64,000 bases of DNA from Nocardioides luti. Its GTDB lineage: Bacteria > Actinomycetota > Actinomycetes > Propionibacteriales > Nocardioidaceae. Location: assembly GCF_014212315.1 (NCBI RefSeq), contig NZ_JACKXE010000001.1:2914001-2978000 (forward strand). The letters run 5' to 3'. The notes beneath the pieces were generated by a model. That model searched no databases. It saw nothing but the letters and a program-made list of their open reading frames with translations, and was not told the DNA's origin. Of the stretch, positions 16,632 through 25,845 are shown piece by piece. A program made the position numbers and the translations under genes. Position 1 is the first letter of the stretch; each line of letters begins with the position of its first letter.

Positions 16632-18998
16632 ATGACGTTGCACGCGAACGCCCGCACCGAGAGGCAGGAGGACCCGGCAGCACCCGTGACGACCACGGCC
16701 CCCATGGCCCTGGGTCGTCGCAGCTTCCTCGGCTACGTGATGGCCGGCTCGACCCTCGTGGTCGCCGCCGACCTCGCGCTCGCGAAGCCCGCGCGCGCCG
16801 CCGTGCCCTCGGGCGCGCAGATCCCCGAGCTCTACGACCTCGAGGACCTGCAGACCGACGCCGCGGCGCCGACCGCGAACCTCATCACGGTCACCCTCCA
16901 CGAGGACGGCACCGCCTCGTTCGCGATCCCGCGCATGGAGGTCGGCCAGGGCATCACCACGTCCACGGCCATGATCCTCGCGGAGGAGCTCGACCTGCCG
17001 GTCGAGAAGATCGTCGTGACGCTGGCGCCCTCGCGCCCCGAGCTGGTCATGAACCAGCTGACCGGCGGCTCCAACACCACGGTGTCGACGTACACCCCCA
17101 TCCGGGTGGCCGCCGCGATCGCCAAGGGCGCCCTGCTCGACGCGGCCGCCGCCCAGCTCGGCGCCGAGGTGGCCCGCCTGGAGTCGCACCAGGGCGTCGT
17201 CACCGCCCCGGACGGCAGCTCCGTGACGTACGGCGAGCTGGCGACCAAGGCCGCCAGCGCCACCGACCGCCGGGTGGAGGTGCAGCTCAAGGAGCGCGCC
17301 GACTTCTCCGTCATCGGCACCCCGCGCAACCGCACCGACGCGCTCGCCGCGGTCACCGGGAAGAAGAAGTTCTCGATGGACCTGCACGTGCCCGGCGCGC
17401 TGCCGACGATGGTCTGCCGCCCGCCGACGCTCAACGGGTCGCCGAAGAAGCTGCGCAACAAGGCCGAGATCCTGAGGATGCCCGGCGTCCGCAACGTCGC
17501 CAAGGTCGACACCGGGATCGCCGTGCGCGCCGAGACCTTCGGCCAGTGCATCGACGCGATCCGCGCGATGGACGTGGCGTGGAACCCTGGCACCGTCGAG
17601 GGCGAGTCCGACCAGACGGTCCTCGCGCGGCTGCGCAAGGCCGAGGTCCCGCTCGCCGTCCCGGACGTGGACCCCCTCGCGAAGACCGTCGAGGAGAGCT
17701 TCACCTTCATGTTCCGCAGCTCGGCGGCGCTCGAGCCCAACTCCGCCGTCGCCGACGTGCGCAAGGACAGGGCGACGATCTGGGCCGGCCTGAAGGTCCC
17801 GATCCTCGCGCAGCAGAACATCGCGAAGGCCCTGGGCATGAGCCAGGACCAGGTGACGGTCAACGTCATCACCGGTGGCGGCTCCTTCGGCCACAAGCTC
17901 TTCAGCGACGCCGCGATCGAGGCCGCCAAGATCTCGCAGAAGATGGGCAAGCCGGTCCGCCTGATGTGGCACCGCGCCGACGAGCCGCGCCAGGGCCGCC
18001 TGCACCCGATGGTCACCTCGCGGATCCGGGCCACCCACCTCGGGGGCCAGGTGCTGAGCTTCGAGCAGCGCAACACCAGCGTCGTGACCGACTTCAGCCA
18101 CGGCCTCGGCGAGATGATCACGAGCACGATCGACGAGGCCCCGACCGAGGTCGGCCGCCAGCTCGGCGGTTTCGGCTTCTCGCAGTCGATCTTCGCGCTC
18201 ACCCAGGAGCTGCCGTACAACTTCGGCCTCGTGACCCAGCTGCTGGACGAGACCGACGACCGGTTCAACACCGGCAGCATGCGCAACATCTACTCGCCCG
18301 ACACCGCGGTCGCGAACGAGCTGGTCATCGACCGCCTCGCCCGGCAGATGGGCAAGGACCCGCTGGCGTTCCGCCTCGAGTTCCTCAAGGACGAGCGGAC
18401 CAAGGCGGTCCTGCAGAAGGTCGCCGACGAGGGCAGGTGGGGCCGCAAGATGCCCGCGGGCATGGCCCAGGGGATCGCGATCCACAAGGAGTACAAGGGC
18501 TGCACCGCGGTCCTCGTCGAGATCGACACCCGCCCCAGGACCGTGAACCGCGAGATCTACCACGGGGTCACCGGGCCGCGGGTCACCAAGGCCGTGGTCG
18601 CCGTCGACGCCGGGCTGGTCATCAACCCGCGCGGGCTCGAGGCCCAGATGATGGGGGGCTTCTCGGACGGGATGGCGCTGACGCTCACCAGCAGCTGCCA
18701 CCTGCGCGACGGCCACTTCCTCGAGGCCAGCTGGGACAACTACTTCTACACGCGGCAGTGGAACGTCCCCCCGGAGTTCGAGGTGCACGTGATGCCCTCC
18801 GACTCCGACCAGCCGGGTGGCGCCGGCGAGGCCGGTGTCGCCGCGTCGGCGGCTGCGGTGGCCTGCGCCTACGCCCGCGCGACCAAGAAGATGCCGACCC
18901 GCTTCCCGATCAACCACGGGACGGTGTCGTTCAAGGTCAAGTCCTTCGTCCCGCCCGTCCCGCCGTCGCCCACCAACGGGCTCAAGCACACCTACTGA
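16632..18998 (+). CDS. Exported molybdenum hydroxylase large subunit (isoquinoline 1-oxidoreductase beta-like)
   Basis: A 788-residue molybdopterin-binding subunit of the xanthine oxidase family, IorB/aldehyde dehydrogenase branch. ATG at 16632 has GGAGGA six bases before it. It carries a twin-arginine signal (LGRRSFLGYVMAGSTL at about 28-45), so the folded holoenzyme is sent outside the membrane. Family motifs include PRMEVGQGITTSTAMILAEELD, GGSNTTVSTYTPIRVAAA, TGGGSFGHKLFSD and the C-terminal EAGVAASAAAVACAYARATKK with the active-site Glu. The partner 2Fe-2S subunit follows 10 bp later. It probably oxidises an aldehyde or N-heterocycle, passing electrons to the small subunit. No cytochrome or XdhC-type maturation factor is encoded nearby. 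Confidence 0.88.
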   Translation: MTLHANARTERQEDPAAPVTTTAPMALGRRSFLGYVMAGSTLVVAADLALAKPARAAVPSGAQIPELYDLEDLQTDAAAPTANLITVTLHEDGTASFAIPRMEVGQGITTSTAMILAEELDLPVEKIVVTLAPSRPELVMNQLTGGSNTTVSTYTPIRVAAAIAKGALLDAAAAQLGAEVARLESHQGVVTAPDGSSVTYGELATKAASATDRRVEVQLKERADFSVIGTPRNRTDALAAVTGKKKFSMDLHVPGALPTMVCRPPTLNGSPKKLRNKAEILRMPGVRNVAKVDTGIAVRAETFGQCIDAIRAMDVAWNPGTVEGESDQTVLARLRKAEVPLAVPDVDPLAKTVEESFTFMFRSSAALEPNSAVADVRKDRATIWAGLKVPILAQQNIAKALGMSQDQVTVNVITGGGSFGHKLFSDAAIEAAKISQKMGKPVRLMWHRADEPRQGRLHPMVTSRIRATHLGGQVLSFEQRNTSVVTDFSHGLGEMITSTIDEAPTEVGRQLGGFGFSQSIFALTQELPYNFGLVTQLLDETDDRFNTGSMRNIYSPDTAVANELVIDRLARQMGKDPLAFRLEFLKDERTKAVLQKVADEGRWGRKMPAGMAQGIAIHKEYKGCTAVLVEIDTRPRTVNREIYHGVTGPRVTKAVVAVDAGLVINPRGLEAQMMGGFSDGMALTLTSSCHLRDGHFLEASWDNYFYTRQWNVPPEFEVHVMPSDSDQPGGAGEAGVAASAAAVACAYARATKKMPTRFPINHGTVSFKVKSFVPPVPPSPTNGLKHTY

Positions 18999-19008
18999 GG
19001 AGTCAGAG

Positions 19009-19485
19009 ATGCCGAAACAGACCTTTGTCCTCAACGGCAAGAGCATCACCGTCAACGTGCACGACGACGTCCGCGTGCTGTGGGTGCTGCGAGACCTGCT
19101 GGGCGTGACCGGGCCGAAGTACGGCTGCGGCATCAACGTCTGCAAGGCGTGCACGTCGCACATCAACGGCAAGGCCTTCAACCCCTGCTCGGTCCGCGTC
19201 GGCGACCTCACCAAGGACGACGAGGTGACCACGATCGAGGGCCTGCCCGACACGGTCGGCAAGGAGCTGCACCCGATGCAGCAGGCCTGGATCGACCGCG
19301 ACGTGCCGCAGTGCGGCTACTGCCAGCCTGGCCAGATCATGGCCGCCACGGCGCTGGTGAAGAAGGTACGCCGGGAGGGTCGCTCGATCCGCGAGTCCGA
19401 CCTCGACGAGATCCGCAACATCTGCCGGTGCGGCACGTACACCCGCATCCGCGAGGCCATCAAGCAGGGCGCCCGGAACATGTGA
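19009..19485 (+). CDS. 2Fe-2S subunit of the molybdenum hydroxylase (IorA/CoxS-like)
   Basis: A 158-residue electron-transfer subunit with two iron-sulfur clusters. The N-terminal plant-type ferredoxin domain has Cys40, Cys45, Cys48 and Cys60 (KYGCGINVCKACTS and NPC), and the C-terminal four-helix domain has QCGYCQPGQ and NICRCGTY. It is translated from ATG behind GAGGAG ten bases after the large subunit. It has no export signal, so it would be carried through the Tat system with the large subunit. Length is normal for the IorA type, which lacks a separate FAD subunit. Confidence 0.93.
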   Translation: MPKQTFVLNGKSITVNVHDDVRVLWVLRDLLGVTGPKYGCGINVCKACTSHINGKAFNPCSVRVGDLTKDDEVTTIEGLPDTVGKELHPMQQAWIDRDVPQCGYCQPGQIMAATALVKKVRREGRSIRESDLDEIRNICRCGTYTRIREAIKQGARNM

Positions 19486-19563
19486 GCCGTCGGCGGCCGG
19501 TCCCTCGTGGCCGGCTGCCGAGGCCGCGGGCGCCGGCCAGGGAAGCGGCGTCCGGCTCCGGGG

Positions 19564-21390
19564 TCAGGCGGCGGGGAGGTAGACCCGGAAGGTGCTGCCC
19601 TTGCCGAGCTCGGACTCGAGCTCGATGTGCCCGTGGTGGCGCGCGACGATCCGGCTGACGATGGCCAGGCCGAGCCCGGTGCCCGGCTGGGCGACCGCCT
19701 CGGGGTTGGTGGAGCGGAAGAACTCCGTGAAGAGCCGCTCCTGGTCCTGCGCCGAGATGCCGAAGCCGGCGTCCGCGCAGGTGAGCACGACCTGGTCGCC
19801 GTCGCGGGCGAGGCCGAGCGTGATGGTGCGGCCCTCGGGGGTGTACTTCACGGCGTTGCTGACGAGGTTCGCGCAGACCCGGTCCAGCTCGTCCGCGTCG
19901 CCCATCGCCATCACGGCGCCCGGGGGCACGTCCACCTCGATCGTGAGGTGCTTGCGCTCGGCGGCGATCGACGACAGGTCGATGACGTCGTCGAGCACGC
20001 GGTGCAGGTCGACCGGGGCGGCGATCACGGGGTTGTTCGGGTCGCCGACCTTGGAGAGCAGCAGCAGGTCGTCGATCACCCGGGTCAGCCGCTGCGCGCC
20101 GCGACCCATGGCCGCCAGCGAGCTGCGCGTCATGCCGTTCAGGTCCGGGGTCGAGTCGAGCATCTCGAGGTGGCCCAGGATCGCGGTGAGCGGGTTCTTC
20201 AGCTCGTGGGAGACGGTGGCGATCAGCTGGCTCTTGTAGACGTCGAGGGCCTGCAGCTCCTCGACCAGCCGGTGCTCGCGCTCGAAGGTGCGGGCGTTGA
20301 GGATCGCGCGGCCGAGGTCGTGGCCGATGTCGAGCGCGGCGGCGCCCTCCACCTCGCTCCAGTCGGGGGCTCCGGGCTCGCGGGTGAGCACCAGGTTGCC
20401 CAGGCACTCGGGGCCGGCGCCGAGCGGCGCGAAGAGCAGCGAGCCGATCCCGATCGCGCTCAGGAAGGCGAGGATGTGCTCGCCCTGCCCGATGGTGATC
20501 GTGGGGCCGAACGGGCGGTCGGGGGCGACGACCTCGGTCGTCTGGATGTCCCAGGCGCGGCGCGCGGCCCGCTCCGCGATGGCGACCAGCTCGTCGGGGA
20601 GCTCGATGTGCGTCCCGTCGGAGGAGTAGATCGTGCCGGTGCCGAGGCCGTCCTCGTCGAAGGTCTGGATCCACATGCCGCGGGCCTGGAAGCCCTCGGC
20701 CAGCGCCTCGCGGCTGTCGGCGAGGATCGCGCCGAGGCTGGTCTGCGAGCTGGCGTTGCGGACGATGATGCGGGCGGCGTCGGCGAGGCGGACGCGGGCC
20801 GCGAGCGCCTCCCGCTCCAGGGCGGTGACGACGGCCCGGCCGGCCTGCACGGCGTAGGTGTGCAGCACCCGGCGCTGCTCGGCACCCGGGCGGCGACCGT
20901 CGAGCGGCAGGTCCATGGCCAGCGTGCCCCGGAGCGCCCCCTGGTCGTCGTACAGCGGCGCCACGAGCATGTCGAGCGGGTGCCACGCGTCCGGGCCGGC
21001 CGTGGTCGGCAGGTCGGGGTCGGGCACCCAGCCCCACGCCTCCTCGCCGGTGCCGAGGTCGAGGCGCTCGTGCGGCACGAACTTGAGCAGGCCCCAGTCG
21101 TCGGCCTTCTCGAGCTCGGTCATCAGCGCGTCGACAGGGGTACGCCGTCCCAGGATGCCCTCGCCGGCACCGCCGTCACCGGCGATGGTGATGAGCTCGA
21201 GCTTGCCGTCGTCGCGGACGACGCTGATGGCGGCGATCCCGAAGCCGGCGAGGTCCGTGACGCCCTCGGCGATGGTCTGCAGGGCGTCACGCGACGGTGC
21301 CTCCGCCAGCCCCGGGGTGGGGGTCGGCAAGTGGGCTGGTGGCGTGTCCCGAGCCATCTGTCCTCGCGTCGTCTGAGATGTCGGGGTCAT
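19564..21390 (-). CDS. GAF-domain sensor histidine kinase
   Basis: A soluble 608-residue kinase, no membrane spans. Two GAF-like sensory regions (residues about 30-190 and 215-370) precede a dimerisation/phosphoacceptor helix with SHELKNPLTAILGHLEML (about residue 395) and the ATPase domain with NAVKYTPEGRTITLGL, DAGFGISAQDQERLF and GTGLGLAIVSRIV. No response regulator is adjacent. The start at 21390 follows no ribosome site; ATG at 21357 (MARDTPP) has GAGGA upstream and may be the real start, removing 11 residues. The signal sensed is unknown; GAF pairs of this kind often bind haem or small ligands. Confidence 0.9.
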   Translation of the reverse strand: MTPTSQTTRGQMARDTPPAHLPTPTPGLAEAPSRDALQTIAEGVTDLAGFGIAAISVVRDDGKLELITIAGDGGAGEGILGRRTPVDALMTELEKADDWGLLKFVPHERLDLGTGEEAWGWVPDPDLPTTAGPDAWHPLDMLVAPLYDDQGALRGTLAMDLPLDGRRPGAEQRRVLHTYAVQAGRAVVTALEREALAARVRLADAARIIVRNASSQTSLGAILADSREALAEGFQARGMWIQTFDEDGLGTGTIYSSDGTHIELPDELVAIAERAARRAWDIQTTEVVAPDRPFGPTITIGQGEHILAFLSAIGIGSLLFAPLGAGPECLGNLVLTREPGAPDWSEVEGAAALDIGHDLGRAILNARTFEREHRLVEELQALDVYKSQLIATVSHELKNPLTAILGHLEMLDSTPDLNGMTRSSLAAMGRGAQRLTRVIDDLLLLSKVGDPNNPVIAAPVDLHRVLDDVIDLSSIAAERKHLTIEVDVPPGAVMAMGDADELDRVCANLVSNAVKYTPEGRTITLGLARDGDQVVLTCADAGFGISAQDQERLFTEFFRSTNPEAVAQPGTGLGLAIVSRIVARHHGHIELESELGKGSTFRVYLPAA

Positions 21391-21497
21391 GTTACGTGGG
21401 TCACCCGCTCCCGGTGCCGCTTCGGGCCCGCGCGGCCCGGTGCGGACCGCTGCGTGGACGCCGCCCGCGTCGACTGGGAGCCACGCCGTACGGGCTC

Positions 21498-21503
21498 TAC
21501 ACT
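21498..21503 (+). promoter_or_regulatory. -10 box for a leaderless purF transcript
   Basis: TACACT ends six bases before the GTG at 21510, the same spacing as at purL. This box decides the start codon in favour of 21510 over the internal ATG at 21558. Confidence 0.6.
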
Positions 21504-21509
21504 CGGACC

Positions 21510-23054
21510 GTGCCCCAGCCCAGCAGCGTGCGCAAGGGGGGCGACGGCCGTCTGACCATGGCCCTCGACCCGCAGGACCAGGGACCGCAGGACGCCTGTG
21601 GCGTCTTCGGCGTGTGGGCCCCCGGCGAGGACGTCGCCAAGCTCACCTACTTCGGCCTCTACGCCCTCCAGCACCGCGGGCAGGAGTCCGCCGGGATCGC
21701 GGTCAGCAACGGCCGCCAGATCCTCGTCTACAAGGACATGGGCCTCGTCTCGCAGGTCTTCGACGAGACCACGCTGGCCTCGCTGAAGGGTCACCTGGCG
21801 ATCGGCCACTCGCGCTACTCCACGACCGGCGCGAGCACCTGGGAGAACGCCCAGCCGACCTTCCGCCCCACCGCCGGCGGCTCGATCGCGCTCGGCCACA
21901 ACGGCAACCTGATCAACACCCACGAGCTCCGCGGCCTGGTCAGCGACCTGCCCGGCCCCGAGGACGAGCTGGAGCTGCACACCCGCCACGTCGAGACCTC
22001 GACCAACGACACCAGCCTGGTCACGGCGCTCCTGGCCCACCACCCCGACACGACGCTCGAGCTGCGGGCCCTCGAGGTGCTGCCGCAGCTGCGCGGCGCC
22101 TACTCGTTCGTCTGGATGAACGAGGACACGCTGTACGCCGCCCGCGACCCGCAGGGCATCCGCCCGCTGGTCCTCGGCCGCCTCGACCGGGGCTGGGTCG
22201 TCGCGAGTGAGGACGCCGCCCTGGCCACGATCGGCGCCAGCGTGGTCCGCGAGGTCGAGCCCGGCGAGATGATCGTCATCGACGAGAACGGCCTGCGCTC
22301 GCACCGCTTCGCCGAGCCCGAGCCCAAGGGCTGCGTGTTCGAGTACGTCTACCTCGCCCGCCCCGACGCCACCATCGCCGGCCGCAGCGTCCACGAGTCG
22401 CGCGTCGAGATGGGCCGCCAGCTGGCCCGCGAGTTCCCCGTCGAGGCCGACCTGGTCATCCCGGTGCCGGAGTCCGGCACCCCCGCCGCCGCCGGCTACG
22501 CCGAGGAGAGCGGCATCCCGTTCGGCCAGGGCTTCGTCAAGAACGCCTACGTCGGCCGCACGTTCATCCAGCCCAGCCAGACCCTGCGCCAGCTCGGCAT
22601 CCGGCTCAAGCTCAACGCCCTCGACCACATGATCCGCGGCAAGCGGATCGTGGTCGTCGACGACTCGATCGTCCGCGGCAACACCCAGCGCGCCCAGGTC
22701 CGGATGCTGCGGGAGGCCGGTGCCCTCGAGGTGCACGTGCGGATCTCCAGCCCGCCGGTCAAGTGGCCCTGCTTCTACGGCATCGACTTCGCCACCCGCG
22801 CCGAGCTGATCGCGAACGGCCTCACGCCCGAGGAGATCGCGGCCAGCGTCGGCGCCGACACGCTGGGCTACATCTCGCTCGACGGCATGGTCGACGCGAC
22901 CAAGCAGGAGCGCACCCGGCTCTGCACGGCCTGCTTCACCGGCGAGTACCCCGTCGAGCTGCCCGACGAGAGCCTCCTGGGCAAGCACCTGCTCGAGGCC
23001 ACGCTCGCCAGCCCCACCCTGGGCAAGGCGCTGCCCGTCCTGAACAACCCCTGA
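21510..23054 (+). CDS. purF: Amidophosphoribosyltransferase
   Basis: A 514-residue enzyme for the first step of purine synthesis, PRPP + glutamine to phosphoribosylamine. The propeptide of 29 residues ends before Cys30 (PQDACGVFG), the N-terminal nucleophile of the glutaminase domain; the propeptide is removed by self-processing. Further motifs are GHSRYSTTGASTWENAQP and, in the PRTase half, the PRPP loop KRIVVVDDSIVRGNTQ. Cysteines GIDFATRAEL and TRLCTACFTGEYP at the C-terminus suggest the 4Fe-4S type found in Bacillus. The GTG start is set by the -10 box at 21498. purM follows 26 bp downstream. Confidence 0.97.
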   Translation: MPQPSSVRKGGDGRLTMALDPQDQGPQDACGVFGVWAPGEDVAKLTYFGLYALQHRGQESAGIAVSNGRQILVYKDMGLVSQVFDETTLASLKGHLAIGHSRYSTTGASTWENAQPTFRPTAGGSIALGHNGNLINTHELRGLVSDLPGPEDELELHTRHVETSTNDTSLVTALLAHHPDTTLELRALEVLPQLRGAYSFVWMNEDTLYAARDPQGIRPLVLGRLDRGWVVASEDAALATIGASVVREVEPGEMIVIDENGLRSHRFAEPEPKGCVFEYVYLARPDATIAGRSVHESRVEMGRQLAREFPVEADLVIPVPESGTPAAAGYAEESGIPFGQGFVKNAYVGRTFIQPSQTLRQLGIRLKLNALDHMIRGKRIVVVDDSIVRGNTQRAQVRMLREAGALEVHVRISSPPVKWPCFYGIDFATRAELIANGLTPEEIAASVGADTLGYISLDGMVDATKQERTRLCTACFTGEYPVELPDESLLGKHLLEATLASPTLGKALPVLNNP

Positions 23055-23080
23055 CGGCCACCGGCCACGAGGAGACCCCG

Positions 23081-24187
23081 ATGACCGAGTCCGCGCACCC
23101 CTCCGGAGAGAACGCGTACGCCGCTGCCGGCGTCTCCATCGAGGCGGCCGACAAGGCGATCGACCTGATGAAGGTCTGGGTCGAGAAGGCCCGTCGTCCG
23201 GAGATGATCGGGGGGCTCGGCGGCTTCGCCGGCCTCTTCGACGCGACGGCGCTGAAGTCGTACGAGCGGCCGCTCCTCGCGACGTCCACCGACGGCGTCG
23301 GCACCAAGGTCGCGATCGCGCAGGCGATGGACGTCCACGACTCCATCGGCTTCGACCTGGTCGGCATGGTGGTCGACGACCTGGTCGTGTGCGGCGCCGA
23401 GCCGCTCTTCATGACCGACTACATCGCCACCGGCCGGGTCGTCCCCGAGCGGATCGCCGCGATCGTCAAGGGCATCGCCGAGGCGTGCGTCGAGGCCGGC
23501 TGCGCGTTGGTCGGCGGCGAGACCGCGGAGCACCCGGGCCTGCTCGCGCCCGACGAGTACGACGTGGCCGGCGCGACGACCGGCGTCGTGGAGGCCGACA
23601 AGCTGCTCGGCCCCGGGCGGGTCCGTCCGGGCGACGCGGTCATCATGATGGAGGCCAGCGGCCTGCACTCGAACGGCTACTCGCTGGTCCGCCACGTGCT
23701 GCTCGGCTCCGCCGACCGTGGCGGCGCCGGCTGGGCGCTGGACCGTCACGTGCCCGAGCTCGGCCGCACCCTCGGGGAGGAGCTCCTCGAGCCCACCCGC
23801 ATCTACGCCAAGGCGTGCCTGGCGCTCGCCGACCAGGAGCTCGCCCACGCGATGGCCCACGTCACCGGTGGGGGCCTGGCCGCCAACCTCGAGCGGGTGA
23901 TGCCCGAGGAGCTGACCGCGACGGTCGAGCGCGGCACCTGGAACCCGCAGCCCGTCTTCGACCTGGTCCGTCGGGTCGGGAACGTCTCGCAGCCCGACCT
24001 CGAGGCCACCCTGAACTGCGGCGTCGGCATGGTCTCGCTTGCCGCGCCGGAGGCCGTCGGCCGCACGCTCGAGGTGCTCGAGGGCTTCGGGATCCGCGCC
24101 TGGGTCGCGGGTGAGGTCACCCTCGCGCCGGCCGGAGGCGACCGCGCCGGCAAGGTGGTCCTGGAGGGCCAGCACCCCGACTGGTGA
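23081..24187 (+). CDS. purM: Phosphoribosylformylglycinamidine cyclo-ligase
   Basis: A 368-residue AIR synthetase that closes the imidazole ring of FGAM with ATP. The ATG has GAGGAG seven bases before it, and the sequence begins AYAAAGVSIEAADKAIDLMK as PurM usually does. Recognisable parts are STDGVGTKVAIAQAMD, GFDLVGMVVDDLVVCGAEPLFMTDYIA, VGGETAEHPGLL and VTGGGLAANLERVMP. Its 26-bp distance from purF shows cotranscription. DUF3073 follows after 174 bp with its own promoter-like sequence. Confidence 0.97.
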   Translation: MTESAHPSGENAYAAAGVSIEAADKAIDLMKVWVEKARRPEMIGGLGGFAGLFDATALKSYERPLLATSTDGVGTKVAIAQAMDVHDSIGFDLVGMVVDDLVVCGAEPLFMTDYIATGRVVPERIAAIVKGIAEACVEAGCALVGGETAEHPGLLAPDEYDVAGATTGVVEADKLLGPGRVRPGDAVIMMEASGLHSNGYSLVRHVLLGSADRGGAGWALDRHVPELGRTLGEELLEPTRIYAKACLALADQELAHAMAHVTGGGLAANLERVMPEELTATVERGTWNPQPVFDLVRRVGNVSQPDLEATLNCGVGMVSLAAPEAVGRTLEVLEGFGIRAWVAGEVTLAPAGGDRAGKVVLEGQHPDW

Positions 24188-24271
24188 TCCGTCGGTCCCC
24201 GGCCGGTCGGAAATATCGACGCGCCCGTCCGTTTTCGGGGAGTGGGTGTGCAGGAACAGCCGGGCAACAGG

Positions 24272-24277
24272 TAGCGT
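24272..24277 (+). promoter_or_regulatory. -10 box upstream of the DUF3073 gene
   Basis: TAGCGT at 24272-24277 in the 174-bp gap after purM would begin a leader of about 80 nt before the DUF3073 ATG; the -35 is not clear. The gap also contains GGAAATATCGACG at 24210-24222, which is AT-rich for this genome. Confidence 0.35.
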
Positions 24278-24361
24278 TGCCCCCACGACAAAATGTTGAG
24301 AAGTCCGGAGTGCCCCGCCGACGAGGTCTGGGCCCCGGCCGAGTGCGAGGGGGCTGACCCT

Positions 24362-24547
24362 ATGGGGCGCGGCCGAGCGAAAGCCAAGCAGACGAAGGTC
24401 GCACGCGACCTCAAGTACCAGACCCACGAGACGGACTTCGGGGCGCTGGCCAACGAGCTGCACGGCGACAGTCACAACGACACCGACCAGGTGGATCCCG
24501 AAGAGCTCGAGAAGTGGTCCGACTACTCCGGCCCACGACGCGACTGA
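24362..24547 (+). CDS. DUF3073 small conserved actinobacterial protein
   Basis: A 61-residue basic-then-acidic protein. It starts GRGRAKAKQTKVARDLKY and ends with an acidic tail (DPEELEKWSDYSGPRRD), matching DUF3073 over its whole length; the basic N-terminus suggests nucleic-acid or ribosome binding, but the function is unknown. It stands after purM, as in Streptomyces where DUF3073 lies between purM and the valine dehydrogenase gene; the same order is kept here. The ATG at 24362 is favoured over upstream codons as it opens on the conserved GRGRAK block. Confidence 0.9.
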   Translation: MGRGRAKAKQTKVARDLKYQTHETDFGALANELHGDSHNDTDQVDPEELEKWSDYSGPRRD

Positions 24548-24564
24548 TTCTCATCTGAATCGCT

Positions 24565-24609
24565 GAGCAGGGCGCGCGCAGCACCTCTGGTGCCGCACGC
24601 GCCCTGCTC
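24565..24609. terminator. Bidirectional terminator between DUF3073 and the dehydrogenase
   Basis: GAGCAGGGCGCG (24565-24576) pairs perfectly with CGCGCCCTGCTC (24598-24609), with an inner GCACC/GGTGC stem (24581-24585 with 24589-24593) and a 3-nt loop. It lies between convergent genes and would serve both. No U-tract, as expected at this GC content. Confidence 0.75.
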
Positions 24610-24631
24610 GCGCGCCGTCCGGGGACCGCGG

Positions 24632-25729
24632 TCAGGGCAGCCAGATGCCCCGGAGCCGGCCCACGTCGCGCATCCGGCGCTCGGCCAGGCGGTCGGCGGC
24701 CGTCGCGGGGGAGACCCCGTCGGAGGCGGCCAGCTCGAAGACCCGGCGGGTCGTGTCGAAGATGCCGCTGGCCCGCTGCTGCGCGCGCTCGAAGGAGAAT
24801 CCCTCGAGCTCGTCGGCGACCTGGATCAGGCCCCCGGCGTTCACGCAGTAGTCGGGGGCGTAGAGGATCCCGCGGTCCTCGAGGGACTTCTCGACCCCGG
24901 GGTGCGCCAGCTGGTTGTTGGCGGCACCGCAGACGATCTTCGCGGTCAGCACGTCGACCACCTCGTCGGTGATCGCGCCGCCCAGCGCGCAGGGCGCGTA
25001 GACGTCCAGCTCGGAGGCGACCAGCGCGTCGGTCGAGGCGACGGACGTGACCTGGGGGAACTCCGCGACCACGGCGTCGACCGAGGGCTGGTGCACGTCG
25101 GTCACGACGACCGCGGCACCGTCCTCGATCAGGTGCCGCACCAGGTGCCGGCCCACCTTGCCGATGCCGGCGACGCCGACCGTGCGGCCCGCCAGCGTCG
25201 GGGCGCCCCAGGCGACCTCCGCCGCCGCGCGCATGCCCTGGAACACGCCGTACGCCGTGAGCACCGAGCTGTCGCCGGCGCCGCCGTGGGCCACGGTGCG
25301 CCCGGTGACGTAGGAGCACTCGCGGGCGATGTGGTCCATGTCTTCCGAGAAGGTCCCGACGTCGCAGGCGGTGTAGTAGCGCCCGTTGATCGACTCCACG
25401 AAGCGGCCGTAGGCACGCAGCAGCGCCTCGGACTTCAGCGTGGCCGGGTCGCCGATGATGACGGCCTTGCCGCCGCCGAGGTCGAGCCCGGCGAGCGCGG
25501 CCTTGTAGGACATGCCGCGCGAGAGGTTGAGGACGTCCTGCACCGCGTCGGCGGTGCTGGCGTAGGGGTAGAACCGGGTGCCGCCGAGGGCGGGCCCGAG
25601 CGCCGTGGAGTGGATCGCGACGATGGCCTTCAGTCCGGTGGCGGGGTCGTTGGCGAAGACGACCTGCTCGTGCTCCGAGCCGAGCTCGAAGACGTCGACC
25701 GGACCGGTGCCGGAGGGCTGTTCAGACAT
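24632..25729 (-). CDS. vdh: Valine/leucine dehydrogenase family enzyme (Glu/Leu/Phe/Val dehydrogenase)
   Basis: A 365-residue NAD-dependent amino acid dehydrogenase, which deaminates branched-chain amino acids to keto acids in the cytoplasm. Substrate-binding Lys76 ([10 protein letters not shown]) and catalytic Lys88 in [14 protein letters not shown] are present, followed by [18 protein letters not shown] and the Rossmann motif [17 protein letters not shown] at about residue 180. The gene symbol follows the Streptomyces vdh gene, which also lies after purM-DUF3073; leucine or valine preference cannot be told from sequence alone. It has its own transcription unit with a 110-bp upstream gap. 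Confidence 0.88.
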   Translation of the reverse strand: MSEQPSGTGPVDVFELGSEHEQVVFANDPATGLKAIVAIHSTALGPALGGTRFYPYASTADAVQDVLNLSRGMSYKAALAGLDLGGGKAVIIGDPATLKSEALLRAYGRFVESINGRYYTACDVGTFSEDMDHIARECSYVTGRTVAHGGAGDSSVLTAYGVFQGMRAAAEVAWGAPTLAGRTVGVAGIGKVGRHLVRHLIEDGAAVVVTDVHQPSVDAVVAEFPQVTSVASTDALVASELDVYAPCALGGAITDEVVDVLTAKIVCGAANNQLAHPGVEKSLEDRGILYAPDYCVNAGGLIQVADELEGFSFERAQQRASGIFDTTRRVFELAASDGVSPATAADRLAERRMRDVGRLRGIWLP

Positions 25730-25845
25730 GGGTGGTGCCCACTTTCTGGTGTGACGGCCACGGGGTGGGTGGCGCTGGCGTCGGACCGCAGGGGTGGCGC
25801 GTGTCCGTGGTCACATCGTAGGACGCCCGGCGCCCGGGACCGAAC

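Noticed and set aside
15885-19262. A 1125-codon minus-strand frame under the hydroxylase operon
   Set aside because: Antisense of the molybdenum hydroxylase and PucR genes, which have strong family motifs.
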